Source: a virus. Taken from it: 28,851 bases of DNA. How positions within the stretch are numbered: position 1 is the stretch's first letter; each line of letters starts with the position of its first letter. This document shows positions 17,083 to 24,786 of the stretch, one piece after another. The position numbers and the translations under genes are program-made. The notes below the pieces were generated by a model, which was not told the origin of the DNA, searched no databases, and saw only the letters and a program-made list of their open reading frames with translations. The stretch covers positions 1-28,851 of the IMG/VR virus record IMGVR_UViG_3300037963_002381. One strand, 5' to 3'.

Positions 17083-17757
17083 CTAGCCTTCTTCTGGGAA
17101 CGCGGCAGCAAGCGCGCGTCGGCGAAGCGCGATCAGTTCGTTTTCTGAACGGCCTCCTTTTTTGCCTCGGCCTGACCTGCGTGCCATCCGATTTTCTTGG
17201 CGTTCCATTTTACGCATGTCTGACCGAACTTTTCGCATGGGCCTGATTCCGGCCTGCTCCCTAGCCGAAACTTCCATACCTCGAACGGTGTCCTCAGAAA
17301 AACCGCCCCTGCCTTGCGCCATTCTAAGATCGTCGATTTCCGATAAATCTTGAGCTAAGGCCGCTTCTTCAGATTGGATGCTTTCGTCCAACGACATTGG
17401 GACTTGAGCCAAACGGTCGGCCTCCATCATCTCGTCAACAACCCCTGAAGGTTCAAACGAAGGTCCTGTGGGCTGCGTGCGCTCTTCAAGGCGAACAACA
17501 TCAGGAGCGCCCTGCTCCATAAGAGAGGCGTCTAGTCTAGCTTCGGCTGCGGCCTCGTCGCGACCGGGGCTGTCTCCGATTCCGACATCCATTCCAAGTT
17601 CGCGAGAAATAGCTTGGTGCGGCACAGAGCCTTTTTGGGCAAAAGCCACACGCCCATCAGGGCCTGTAACCCTAAAGTCCCCATTATCCAGAAGCTCGTA
17701 ACTATATCCACCGGCACCCTTGACGCCAGCGCCCATGCCATCCATTCTCATCATCAT
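17083..17757 (-). CDS. Unknown virion-block protein with GAGG/GPDG motif (224 aa)
   Basis: Unrecognised. The N-terminus is MMMRMDGMGAGVKGAGG. Residues 4-13 match, at nine of ten positions, the end of the 68-residue protein at 24,580-24,786. Residues 14-53 align without gaps to residues 92-131 of the next upstream gene (16 of 40 identical, including GAGG, GD, GPDG and KG). The rest is acidic and helical, and the C-terminus is basic (RMARRSGRGKKGGRSE). AGGA lies eight bases before the first ATG. It is just upstream of the portal, so a head-internal or portal-associated role is possible. Confidence 0.65.
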   Translation of the reverse strand: MMMRMDGMGAGVKGAGGYSYELLDNGDFRVTGPDGRVAFAQKGSVPHQAISRELGMDVGIGDSPGRDEAAAEARLDASLMEQGAPDVVRLEERTQPTGPSFEPSGVVDEMMEADRLAQVPMSLDESIQSEEAALAQDLSEIDDLRMAQGRGGFSEDTVRGMEVSAREQAGIRPMRKVRSDMRKMERQENRMARRSGRGKKGGRSENELIALRRRALAAAFPEEG

Positions 17758-17769
17758 AGCAATAATCCT

Positions 17770-18915
17770 TTATTCGTCAGAAGTTGCGTTTCGTGCAGCG
17801 TTTAATCTTGCGGCGCGAAGAATCTCTTGCATATCCGCGCCACTCATTCCTTCAAAAGCTTTTTCTTCCGGGATTGGAGGAGCATCAGCCATAACCCCAA
17901 GCGGGTTAAGGTACGCTCTGGCAGAACGGCCCATTGAGCGGTAGCCTTCAGCGGAAAGGCCGGTAAGGGCGCCTACCGCATCCCCCGTTAAGGCGTCTAC
18001 GCCTGCCCGTAAAAAGCCCCCCGCGCCAATAGAGCGACGCAAAGCTTTGTCGTCTTCCGTTCTGTCTCTCAACCCTGCTCTTTCGAACGCGGTAGCAAGG
18101 TTTTCTAGGCGTATTGCTTCTTCACGGTTCAGCGTCCCTGCCTCTCGCTTCTTCTGCAAGTTGTCGAACTCTGCTGTTACCCGAGGCACCATCATAAACT
18201 TTTCTTTGATCTCGTTAACGTCGTACACGCTCGGGTCGTAGGCAGAGAGAAGTTTTGCCAGATTCATCGGATTTGCCATAGCATCTGCATTTTCGCGCGC
18301 AAAGGCGGCAATATCTTTGGAGGAAACCGGAAGCTTTTCTGGAATCTTAAACGGGGTAGGACCTATTTCGAGAGGGCCAGCAGCCGTGATTACGCCGGTC
18401 TCACCTCTATGTAGGACTTCTTCGCCATCAACTTCTTCGGTTTCCCCGGCTTCTTCGGAGGCCTTGGGGGCGCCATACCCAGCGTAGCCCTCTGTACCGT
18501 ACAAGCTTCCGCCGCCCGTCATCTCGGAATGAATAGATTCGTAAGCTTTGGTTCCTTTTTTGGCGACACCCTTCTTGCCGTCAGGGCCTACAAACTCGTA
18601 ATCGCCCGCTTCGTTTTGTGTATATTCAAAACCGCCTGCGCCTTTAAAGGGGGCCTGCTTCTTGGTTTCGCCCTCAAACTCAAACTCATCTTCAAAGTCA
18701 GGGTCAAAATGCGCCATTTTGTTTGCGCGCCGAATAGGCATAAGCTCTTTTTCGCTGGCCATATAGTCTGTCGCTGCTTGCTTTTGAGACTTCGTAAGAC
18801 CTTGTTGGGGAAGGGCTTCGGATTGAATGTCATCAACGGAGCCTTTGAACTTAACCTCGTCCAAGGCTTTTTTAGCGGCAGCGTCTCTTTTTGCTTTTCT
18901 TTTGCGACCAAACAT
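17770..18915 (-). CDS. Unknown virion-block protein with GAGG/GPDG motif (381 aa)
   Basis: Unrecognised. It has a very basic N-terminus (MFGRKRKAKRDAAAKKAL), an acidic patch (FDPDFEDEFEFEGE), and then the shared motif GAGGFEY...GDYEFVGPDG at residues 92-131. A Gly/Glu-rich linker and a helical C-terminal half follow. A short Gly/Ala-rich stretch (GAGGFLRAGVDALTGDAVGA) near residue 300 could be a buried helix. I chose the ATG at 18,915 because AGGA is six bases upstream; the in-frame TTG at 18,921 is less likely. It lies eight bases after the preceding stop. An internal virion protein is a reasonable guess from context only. Confidence 0.65.
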   Translation of the reverse strand: MFGRKRKAKRDAAAKKALDEVKFKGSVDDIQSEALPQQGLTKSQKQAATDYMASEKELMPIRRANKMAHFDPDFEDEFEFEGETKKQAPFKGAGGFEYTQNEAGDYEFVGPDGKKGVAKKGTKAYESIHSEMTGGGSLYGTEGYAGYGAPKASEEAGETEEVDGEEVLHRGETGVITAAGPLEIGPTPFKIPEKLPVSSKDIAAFARENADAMANPMNLAKLLSAYDPSVYDVNEIKEKFMMVPRVTAEFDNLQKKREAGTLNREEAIRLENLATAFERAGLRDRTEDDKALRRSIGAGGFLRAGVDALTGDAVGALTGLSAEGYRSMGRSARAYLNPLGVMADAPPIPEEKAFEGMSGADMQEILRAARLNAARNATSDE

Positions 18916-18923
18916 GAGCAATC

Positions 18924-20324
18924 CTAAGCTATTTCTTCTATTGTTTCAGTGACCGTCATCGGGTCCGGGGTGTTTATCGCGGATGCGCCGGGGCGCTTTG
19001 GTGCCATTTTTGTTTCTACGGCGGCGGCTAAAGCGTTCATCGCAGAGGCTTGAGGACCAGTAGCAGGTTTTCGGCCTTGTTTCAATGCGGCCAGCGTCAT
19101 TCGGTCTTTCATGCGGCCTTCGCGTGCTGTCGAGCGGTAAGCGGTGCGGAGGTGACGAAACAGCGCCTCGTCAGTCATTAGGCCTAGTTGCTTTTTCTTT
19201 TCCTGAAACGCAGGTGATTCAGCCATAGCCATCATCATTTTTCTTGACTCTGGTCCCGCGCCGGGTCTGAGAAGATTGTCAATAACGGAAGCCTTCTGCT
19301 CGTTAAGGTCCGCCATGTATTGCTTCTTGTCTTCGGGCGAAGTCAGGCCTCGTGTGACCGTCAAGTCAGCCGCTTCCATAATGTCAGTTGTGCGCCCGCC
19401 GGTACTGCCGGAGGCTATCTGAGCCATTTCTTTATTAAGTTGACCGCCGGTTGCGGCGTTCAGGTTGTCGATTCCTTGTCGCATGTGGACCAGAACCGCC
19501 CGACGCTCGTCTGCTCCGCCCACGCCAAGCAACATACCTTCGCCGCTGAGGCCTGAATCTTCACCGCCGGTCGCAGGTTTTAGTTTGCCCTCGGCTTCGA
19601 GTTTATCTGCGGTTTGATCGATATGAGCCATGACATCGCCATATTCGGCGCCGGGATCAAACTTGCTATCCATGCCTTTACCGTAGGTTGTGGCATATTG
19701 TTCTCTAAGATTTTCCTTAAAACTGTCGATAGCTTCTCTGCTTCGCAGCCCTGCTACTTTGCCTGTGATAACGCCCTTGTCGATTTTGCCGCCATCCTTG
19801 GCTGTACGGCTAATAACGGACCCTGCGGCGGCGCGGCCTCTGTCGTACTCTGTGATCCCGCCCTTTGTGCCCGTGACGCCTTCCATGTTGTCGAGAACAT
19901 CAATGTGTTCTTGCGCTTGCTTAATCTGGGCGTCGATTTTTTTCTTTTCAATGTCGTTCGCCAAGTCGCGCTTTTTGTTAAGCATCTTGACGCCTTCTGC
20001 CATTGCGGCCTTATGGAAGATAACGCGCTGCTTCATCTGCTCTTCTTCGCTCGCGCCTACAGCGGCTTGAGCGGCGGTAAGCTCGTTGTAAGCGTCGAGG
20101 AGGGGCTTATTATACTTGGCCATTTGGTCAGGCATAAATCCTCCCGGCAGAGGCGCGACTTGTTGAAGCTGTGCGAACGTGGCCCCGCCTTGTCGATATG
20201 CTGCTCGTCCGGCGATGGCGCCGCCCATTTGCGCTCTTTCCCGGCGCCTTTGCATATCTATGTTGCGGATTTGCTGTTGAAGCAAAGCCATCTGCTCGTC
20301 AGATCGTGGGTCGTCGATTGCCAT
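18924..20324 (-). CDS. Unknown helical virion-block protein (466 aa)
   Basis: Unrecognised. The protein is strongly helical and charged. Residues 10-35 (QQQIRNIDMQRRRERAQMGG) and 92-147 (EEEQMKQR..., then KKRDLANDIEKKKIDAQIKQ) look like coiled coil. Gly/Ala-rich stretches (GGAIAGRAAYRQGGATFAQL) sit between them. The C-terminus is Pro/Thr-rich and acidic. The ATG follows the preceding TAA with no gap, behind GGAGCGGTGG. The composition resembles internal or ejection proteins that pack into the podovirus head, but there is no motif to prove it. Confidence 0.65.
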   Translation of the reverse strand: MAIDDPRSDEQMALLQQQIRNIDMQRRRERAQMGGAIAGRAAYRQGGATFAQLQQVAPLPGGFMPDQMAKYNKPLLDAYNELTAAQAAVGASEEEQMKQRVIFHKAAMAEGVKMLNKKRDLANDIEKKKIDAQIKQAQEHIDVLDNMEGVTGTKGGITEYDRGRAAAGSVISRTAKDGGKIDKGVITGKVAGLRSREAIDSFKENLREQYATTYGKGMDSKFDPGAEYGDVMAHIDQTADKLEAEGKLKPATGGEDSGLSGEGMLLGVGGADERRAVLVHMRQGIDNLNAATGGQLNKEMAQIASGSTGGRTTDIMEAADLTVTRGLTSPEDKKQYMADLNEQKASVIDNLLRPGAGPESRKMMMAMAESPAFQEKKKQLGLMTDEALFRHLRTAYRSTAREGRMKDRMTLAALKQGRKPATGPQASAMNALAAAVETKMAPKRPGASAINTPDPMTVTETIEEIA

Positions 20325-20981
20325 TTATACCACCGCTCCATAAGCTATATCACCCAAGATTTGGGGTGCTACATCTGTAGCAAATGTAGTAGCCATTTGC
20401 TGTGCAGTCGAAGGAGGCGCAACTGGGGCGCCTGCAAGTGCGGCCATAAGCTCTGCTTTTCTAGCTTTTCTTCGGTCCACATCAAGCTTGGCAAGGCGCG
20501 CAGATGCGTCGGCAATAATCGCGGCTCCTCCAGAGCCTGCATCACGCGCGGCCTCCTGTAGTGCTCCGGGAGACTGAATGCCCGCTCCAGACATTTCTTT
20601 CCGCGCAAGCATGGTCTGGATGCCCTGCGCCGATTGTTCCGCAGCCTGTCTCGCGCCCATCATCGTTTCTTCCCGCTCTTGCCGGGTCACTCCTGCCGAT
20701 GCTCCGCCCGTCTGGTCAAACAATCGGGCTTCTTCTAGCAGCTTCATCTTTGCGATTTCTGCGGGGTCTTTTGTCCCGTAAAGGGCCTTGTTCCTAAGCT
20801 CTTCCGCTTTGACTGCCTTGCCTTTAGAGTCCAGTTTTGCCGCGCGATCCATTTTTCGCTGCTGGCTTCTGCTTAGATTTCCATAAGCACTACCAGAGGT
20901 GTCGGTGTAATCCACATCTCTAAGAGTGCCGTCCCGCGAATAACTGGGGACTGTGCTCATGTCGTCATATGCTGATCCCAT
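20325..20981 (-). CDS. Unknown helical protein (218 aa)
   Basis: Unrecognised. The first 40 residues are Ser/Asp/Tyr-rich and probably disordered. Residues 40-125 are rich in Lys/Glu/Ala and helical. A Gly/Ala-rich segment follows (SGAGIQSPGALQEAARDAGS), then a final hydrophobic stretch (APQILGDIAYGAVV). GAGGT precedes the ATG by about seven bases, and the TAA touches the next ATG. With the 466-, 381- and 224-residue genes it forms a run of consecutive helical proteins between terminase and portal. Together they may form the internal head complex. Confidence 0.65.
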   Translation of the reverse strand: MGSAYDDMSTVPSYSRDGTLRDVDYTDTSGSAYGNLSRSQQRKMDRAAKLDSKGKAVKAEELRNKALYGTKDPAEIAKMKLLEEARLFDQTGGASAGVTRQEREETMMGARQAAEQSAQGIQTMLARKEMSGAGIQSPGALQEAARDAGSGGAAIIADASARLAKLDVDRRKARKAELMAALAGAPVAPPSTAQQMATTFATDVAPQILGDIAYGAVV

Positions 20982-20988
20982 GTTTACC

Positions 20989-21762
20989 TCAGTCGTCTGC
21001 CGCTTTAAAGAATATATATTTAAGAGATCGGACTCGGACCCGAGTCTGCTTTACTTCTTGGTCTTGAATAACCCTTAGGGACGCAGAGTGAAACCCTTTT
21101 GATAAAGGCCGCCTTCCGGGCAGCGGCAGCCACTGGTGACCCGACCAATATCTACTTTTGTAGCGGCCTCTTATAAAGTTAAACTTAACACTAGAATCGC
21201 TAGAGTCATAGTCCGCCGCCCATTGCGTGCGTCGAACTCTACGGACATTACAAGAGTTTGTCTTCTCCGTGTCGTCAAGTCCAACCCGTTTTCCATCGAC
21301 GAACAGCCGGACATGGCTTTCGCGTTCAAGCCCCGTAGAATCGTTTGTCCAACAAACCTGCCATGTCAATAAAACAAACGCCTTGTAGGGTAAGTAGAAC
21401 TGCACGGAGCCTCCGGGTATAGCAAGAAAGCTGTTCGCGGGAGCTGTTTCAGGGTCAGTAACTCCGTTAAACCATCCGTCAGTCGAAGGTTCAGAATCGG
21501 TTCTACTTTGAACAGGAGAGAAGTAATCTAAGTGCGCGGTGCCGCAGACCGACTTGCCTCCAGATGTCGCATTTCGCTGCAAAGAGTTAAAATCAATCTC
21601 CCTACGCCCAATCTTGTTAAGGTTATCGGCGTCTAGCCAACCGTTGAGAACAGAGAGCGAGTTAGGCGTTCCTACTTCTGGAATAGAGTAAAGATAGTCA
21701 AAGACCTCTTCACCGCTAGGAATGTGTCCGACCACAAAAGGGCTAAATACGACCTTAGGCAT
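20989..21762 (-). CDS. Spike-like protein with predicted beta-sandwich domain (257 aa)
   Basis: The N-terminal part (SLSVLNGWLDADNLN, then REIDFNSLQRNA, residues about 36-65) looks like a phage spike anchor segment. Then comes a beta-rich domain (GGSVQFYLPYKAFVLLTWQV, VRLFVDGKRVGLDD) ending in SASLRVIQDQEVKQTRVRVR. The order and strand pattern match the 240-residue protein at 6,069-6,791, so I infer a shared jelly-roll-like fold. The gene starts inside the end of the preceding small gene (8-base overlap). Its position directly downstream of the terminase region, far from the other spike-like genes, is odd. A head spike or fibre is one explanation. Confidence 0.7.
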   Translation of the reverse strand: MPKVVFSPFVVGHIPSGEEVFDYLYSIPEVGTPNSLSVLNGWLDADNLNKIGRREIDFNSLQRNATSGGKSVCGTAHLDYFSPVQSRTDSEPSTDGWFNGVTDPETAPANSFLAIPGGSVQFYLPYKAFVLLTWQVCWTNDSTGLERESHVRLFVDGKRVGLDDTEKTNSCNVRRVRRTQWAADYDSSDSSVKFNFIRGRYKSRYWSGHQWLPLPGRRPLSKGFHSASLRVIQDQEVKQTRVRVRSLKYIFFKAADD

Positions 21763-21943
21763 CAGAACTCCTCTCTCGACGTTGTTCTTGAATCATATCG
21801 TAGTCCATCATGCCCGACTCTTCCAAGTCATCTTTGATCGCCATGCGGCTGGATAAAAGCTCTCTCTTGCGAAGGTCTGAAATCCGGGACATGAGGTCGC
21901 CGAGAGACATGTCGCTTCGTTTTTGGGCGTCTGATTCTGGCAT
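21755..21943 (-). CDS. Small helical charged protein (62 aa)
   Basis: Unrecognised. It is Met/Asp/Glu/Arg-rich and almost certainly all helical (LGDLMSRISDLRKRELLSSR, then DYDMIQEQRRERSSDA). I chose the ATG at 21,943, which overlaps the large terminase stop (TAATG). The frame continues upstream to 21,976, but that would overlap the terminase by more than 30 bases. It ends eight bases inside the next gene. The coupling to the terminase suggests a packaging or head role, but there is no direct evidence. Confidence 0.65.
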   Translation of the reverse strand: MPESDAQKRSDMSLGDLMSRISDLRKRELLSSRMAIKDDLEESGMMDYDMIQEQRRERSSDA

Positions 21944-23643
21944 TATCGTTTCCTGCGATAGCGACTTCGGCGCCATTTTGTTTTAGAACTGCCTTCGGCG
22001 TCTTTCTTGCGATGGCTTTGTACTTGTTCATATGTCATATCTCGGAAAAGCACCACATTTTCCATGCCCTCTGGTGTTTTCTTTTTGTATCTTCGGGGGC
22101 ACATTCGGGCGGCTGTACAGGCTATTTGCAGAGCAGATATTTTATCCCAGTGGTGGCGGTCGCGGCGCTTGCCTGATTTGCCCGAGTGTAGCATCTCAGA
22201 CAGCGCGCTTCGCTCTGTGCGTTTGTCTTCTCGGTACGACCCAAGCTGACCAACCGTGTCCTCGTCACGAAGAATAAGTTCGTCTTTGAGGGCGTCTTGG
22301 AGGTACGAAAGCATCATAGTTATAGATTTGGCGGTAGCAGCGATTCCGGGCTTATATGGCTTCTCGTAGTAGAGATTTGGATAACCAAGCTCTTCAAGTA
22401 AAGCCAAAGTAGCAACACCAACACCGTTACTCTCCACAGCCACAAGCGCATTGTTGTATTTCTTGCCAACCTCATTGATTTTCTTTGCGAATACCACTGG
22501 GTCAGTGATGCCTCCGTAGGCTGCGACTTGGGTCCATTCTCCATCGTACACCTTCAGTACCTGAAACGCGGCATGATCGCGAGCAGCATAACCCGCAGGG
22601 TCAACGCCAATAGCATAAACTGCACCGCCCTCGGGTTTTTCATATTCCATGTAAGGGCCGTTCCAAGGCACCAATAGTGACTCTTGGTGTTTCTTTAGAA
22701 GTGTAGAATGAAACACGGAGCCTACAGAGGCAATCCAGCAGCTAATGTCGTCGAACGGGTAGTACACCCTGAACAGGTCAGGGTTGCGTCGAATCTCGGC
22801 ATCGGTCTCAATCATAAGACGGCGAAACTGTAGATTGTCTTTCTCTAGCCCGAGATGACCGTATTTTTCCAGAAGCTTGATTTCCTCAAGAGTTAACTTT
22901 TGCCCTTTCGGCCAAGGGCGTCGGTTAAGAACACCGTCCCAAAACGGGAAGAAAGCATACGCCCACCGCCCTCGACTCTGCTTGGCGTCACGGCAGTGGT
23001 CGCGCCACCATTCTGCCGAAGGCTCGCTCATCGGAGCAGGTGTTGATTCTAAGAGAACTTGGGAGTGGTCTCGGTTAATCATCGACGGATAAATCATGGA
23101 GAACTGGTGACCAGCATTACGCCAGTACGGAAGCTCTGACCCGTGAAAGCTGTCAGGGGACTGACCAATACCGACCGCGCCTGACTCACCAGACAAGACG
23201 CGCATCTTACCGCCGTGCTGGAACGTCAACTGCCGAACCTCTCGGTTAGGAACGGTCGGGGCGCGGACAGGTTCAGGCCATCGGCTGTGCGTCAAGTGAA
23301 TGCGGCGGTGCAGGTATTCGGCCCGGTCGCGGTTATCCGCAATACAGACGTGATCGTGTCCCGGTGTGTACGCAGCCTTAACGTACCCACAAAGCTCTGA
23401 GGTAAGGCTCTTGCCTGCCTGACGGTATCCGAGGAGGGTAAGCCACTTGGTCTGCCCCAAAGCCGTCACAGGAGGCTCTGAGTAGTACGAGACGACGGTT
23501 TCCTGTAGCCGGTCGGTAATCGCAAACGGGTCGAAGGTGTTTTCCTGCCCCGTCTTCTGGTCGATGATTTGAGCGTAAGCGCGGAGGCTGATGGCAGGGT
23601 CGCACAGGGCCTCTAGAGCTTCACCTTCAAAGGGGAGGCTCAT
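21943..23643 (-). CDS. terL: Terminase large subunit (DNA-packaging ATPase/nuclease)
   Basis: The 566-residue protein has the two-domain terminase layout. The ATPase domain shows Walker A GYRQAGKS (residues 72-79), the acidic HGSELPYW segment expected around the catalytic Glu, and the coupling motif LLESTPAP. The nuclease domain shows YAIGVDPAGY, ALVAVESNG and HHWDKISALQ, which supply the three acidic metal ligands of an RNase H-like fold. The C-terminus is very basic (SSKTKWRRSRYRRKR). It would pump DNA through the portal and cut the concatemer. The ATG at 23,643 overlaps the previous stop (TAATG), and I prefer it to the GTG two codons upstream. Confidence 0.95.
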   Translation of the reverse strand: MSLPFEGEALEALCDPAISLRAYAQIIDQKTGQENTFDPFAITDRLQETVVSYYSEPPVTALGQTKWLTLLGYRQAGKSLTSELCGYVKAAYTPGHDHVCIADNRDRAEYLHRRIHLTHSRWPEPVRAPTVPNREVRQLTFQHGGKMRVLSGESGAVGIGQSPDSFHGSELPYWRNAGHQFSMIYPSMINRDHSQVLLESTPAPMSEPSAEWWRDHCRDAKQSRGRWAYAFFPFWDGVLNRRPWPKGQKLTLEEIKLLEKYGHLGLEKDNLQFRRLMIETDAEIRRNPDLFRVYYPFDDISCWIASVGSVFHSTLLKKHQESLLVPWNGPYMEYEKPEGGAVYAIGVDPAGYAARDHAAFQVLKVYDGEWTQVAAYGGITDPVVFAKKINEVGKKYNNALVAVESNGVGVATLALLEELGYPNLYYEKPYKPGIAATAKSITMMLSYLQDALKDELILRDEDTVGQLGSYREDKRTERSALSEMLHSGKSGKRRDRHHWDKISALQIACTAARMCPRRYKKKTPEGMENVVLFRDMTYEQVQSHRKKDAEGSSKTKWRRSRYRRKR

Positions 23644-23960
23644 TACCACTTCACTTTGTCAGCCCAGTAGGCTGCGCTAAGTTTACCTTTGGCGATGTTC
23701 TTCGCGTGACGCGCCTTAAAGCTGGCGCGTTTTTTACGCATCTTGTCGCCCTCACCTGTTTTGCGCTTACCGGCGGTCTTCGCTCCCTGCTCGCCAAAGC
23801 GAATCAGCTTGATGGTGTCGCCTTCTTTGGCTAACACAATGTGTGACTTCTTGGGGTGCTTGGGCGTGCGCTTAGGTTTGTTGTAGCCCGAGAGGCCGTG
23901 CTTCTTCATAAGCATAGCGCCTCGCGCCGCGTTCCTTCGCTTTGTGGGAGAGACGGCCAT
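23643..23960 (-). CDS. Small basic conserved phage protein (105 aa)
   Basis: It is very basic, with the sequence HIVLAKEGDTIKLIRFGEQG followed by RKKRASFKARHAKNIAKGK and ending in SAAYWADKVKW. From memory this is a widespread phage family of unknown function (I believe the DUF6321 type), in which a short beta unit is followed by a basic FxARH segment and a final YWA-K-W. Many members sit near terminase genes. The start has AGAGGT upstream. The stop overlaps the terL start, so the two are probably coupled. Binding to DNA is plausible from charge only. Confidence 0.8.
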   Translation of the reverse strand: MAVSPTKRRNAARGAMLMKKHGLSGYNKPKRTPKHPKKSHIVLAKEGDTIKLIRFGEQGAKTAGKRKTGEGDKMRKKRASFKARHAKNIAKGKLSAAYWADKVKW

Positions 23961-23962
23961 GA

Positions 23963-24184
23963 CTACCTCTTTTTGCCCTTGTGTAAACCGTGTTTGGCGT
24001 GCTGTTTGCCCTCAGCGGTCGCCTTCTCTTTCGCCGCCTTAGCGGCTTCATACGTTCTGTCTTTCATATTCCGATAGGCGGCTGAAGGTAAATACGGTTC
24101 GTCCGTGTCTTGGCTTCGTTTGCCTGACTTGGTGCGCCATTTTTGCTTGGTCCAACGCTTGAGCGACTTCTGGGTTTCTTTCAC
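23963..24184 (-). CDS. Small basic conserved phage protein (73 aa, GTG start)
   Basis: The start is GTG at 24,184, overlapping the TGA of the preceding gene (GTGA). The longer frame reaching 24,247 would overlap that gene by 67 bases. The protein contains RWTKQKWRTKSGKRS and YLPSAAYRNM and ends with a Lys/Ala/His-rich tail (KHGLHKGKKR). The KRWTKQKWRTKSGK...YLP pattern is one I recall from many small phage proteins of the DUF5872 type. No function is known to me. It is basic throughout and sits in the terminase-linked small-gene cluster. Confidence 0.75.
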   Translation of the reverse strand: MKETQKSLKRWTKQKWRTKSGKRSQDTDEPYLPSAAYRNMKDRTYEAAKAAKEKATAEGKQHAKHGLHKGKKR

Positions 24185-24360
24185 TTGTACCCCCCGCCTT
24201 TCTCCTTGTACCGCTTGGCGAGCATCTGGGCTTTTCGAGCAGACCATTGACCGGGCTTGCCGCCTTTACCACCGGCTTTAATAGCCGCAAAAAGCCGTTT
24301 ACGCATCATAGGCTTGGTGTAGTTGCCCGCCTCGTTGACCCTGCTTTTTTTCTCAGACAT
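24181..24360 (-). CDS. Small basic conserved protein, GKPGQWSARKAQ family (59 aa)
   Basis: This short gene holds MSEKKSRVNEAGNYTKP, MRKRLFAAIKAGGKGGKPGQ and WSARKAQMLAKRYKEKGGGY, then Lys and stop. The segment GGKPGQWSARKAQMLAKRYK is, from memory, strongly conserved in many phage and bacterial small proteins of unknown function. It starts eight bases inside the HNH-like gene and its TGA overlaps the next GTG. Conservation of the motif makes it a confident gene despite its length. Roughly a quarter of its residues are Lys or Arg. Confidence 0.85.
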   Translation of the reverse strand: MSEKKSRVNEAGNYTKPMMRKRLFAAIKAGGKGGKPGQWSARKAQMLAKRYKEKGGGYK

Positions 24361-24580
24361 TGTACTTCTTCCGGTTGGTAGTGCGGCTTACAACGCGAAG
24401 ATTTTTGCTGCTGTTGGTGCCACCTTTGCTCAAAGGTTTTTTGTGGTCAACCTCGCGGGGGTCACCTTTTTTTAGGCCTACTTTACGGCGAGCGCGGTTT
24501 CGCATAGCGCGGAGAGCGCGCTGCTTAGGGGTTCCGTGATAAGCACCTTCGCCGTTGGGGCCGTAGTCGCGTTCAGCCAT
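24353..24580 (-). CDS. HNH-like endonuclease, small (75 aa)
   Basis: The C-terminal half carries the HNH signature EVDHKKPLSKGG (Asp45-His46), then NLRVV (Asn60) and NRKK (Asn69). These are the expected metal and catalytic positions. The Cys pairs seen in some HNH proteins are absent, which is normal for this short phage type. The N-terminal half is Arg-rich (RALRAMRNRARRKVG) and likely binds DNA. HNH proteins near terminase genes are known to assist cutting at packaging sites in several phages, which this position suggests. The ATG overlaps the previous stop (TGATG) behind AAGGA. Confidence 0.8.
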   Translation of the reverse strand: MAERDYGPNGEGAYHGTPKQRALRAMRNRARRKVGLKKGDPREVDHKKPLSKGGTNSSKNLRVVSRTTNRKKYNV

Positions 24581-24786
24581 CAGTAATCCTTAGGGCCTGC
24601 GCCCATTCCGTCCATACGCATCTTCCGGCTTTTTTTCTTATCCTTCCGTTTGTGCTTTTTTTCTGCGCGCCGCATAATGCGGTCAAAAGCTCGGCCTTCC
24701 TTGGTGGACCTTAGCCTCTTTTTTTGTTCTTTTGTAGGCTTATTTGCTTCCTTGTACTCTTCGAGCTTGTCACGCAAATCATCCAT
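24580..24786 (-). CDS. Small highly basic protein with RMDGMGAG motif (68 aa)
   Basis: It is Lys/Arg/Glu-rich and helical (KLEEYKEANKPTKEQKKR, then RAEKKHKRKDKKKSRK). It ends in RMDGMGAGPKDY. The RMDGMGAG-x-K string also opens the 224-residue protein at 17,083-17,757. The underlying codons differ at several synonymous positions (for example GAC GGA versus GAT GGC), so this is protein-level similarity. The start overlaps the previous gene by eight bases behind GAGG. Function unknown. Confidence 0.75.
   Translation of the reverse strand: MDDLRDKLEEYKEANKPTKEQKKRLRSTKEGRAFDRIMRRAEKKHKRKDKKKSRKMRMDGMGAGPKDY

Noticed and set aside
19614-20561. Plus-strand frame (315 codons) opposite two virion-block genes
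   Set aside because: It is Cys/Leu/Ser-rich, as expected from antisense of Ala/Lys-rich coding sequence; the minus-strand genes fit the operon by exact stop-start spacing.
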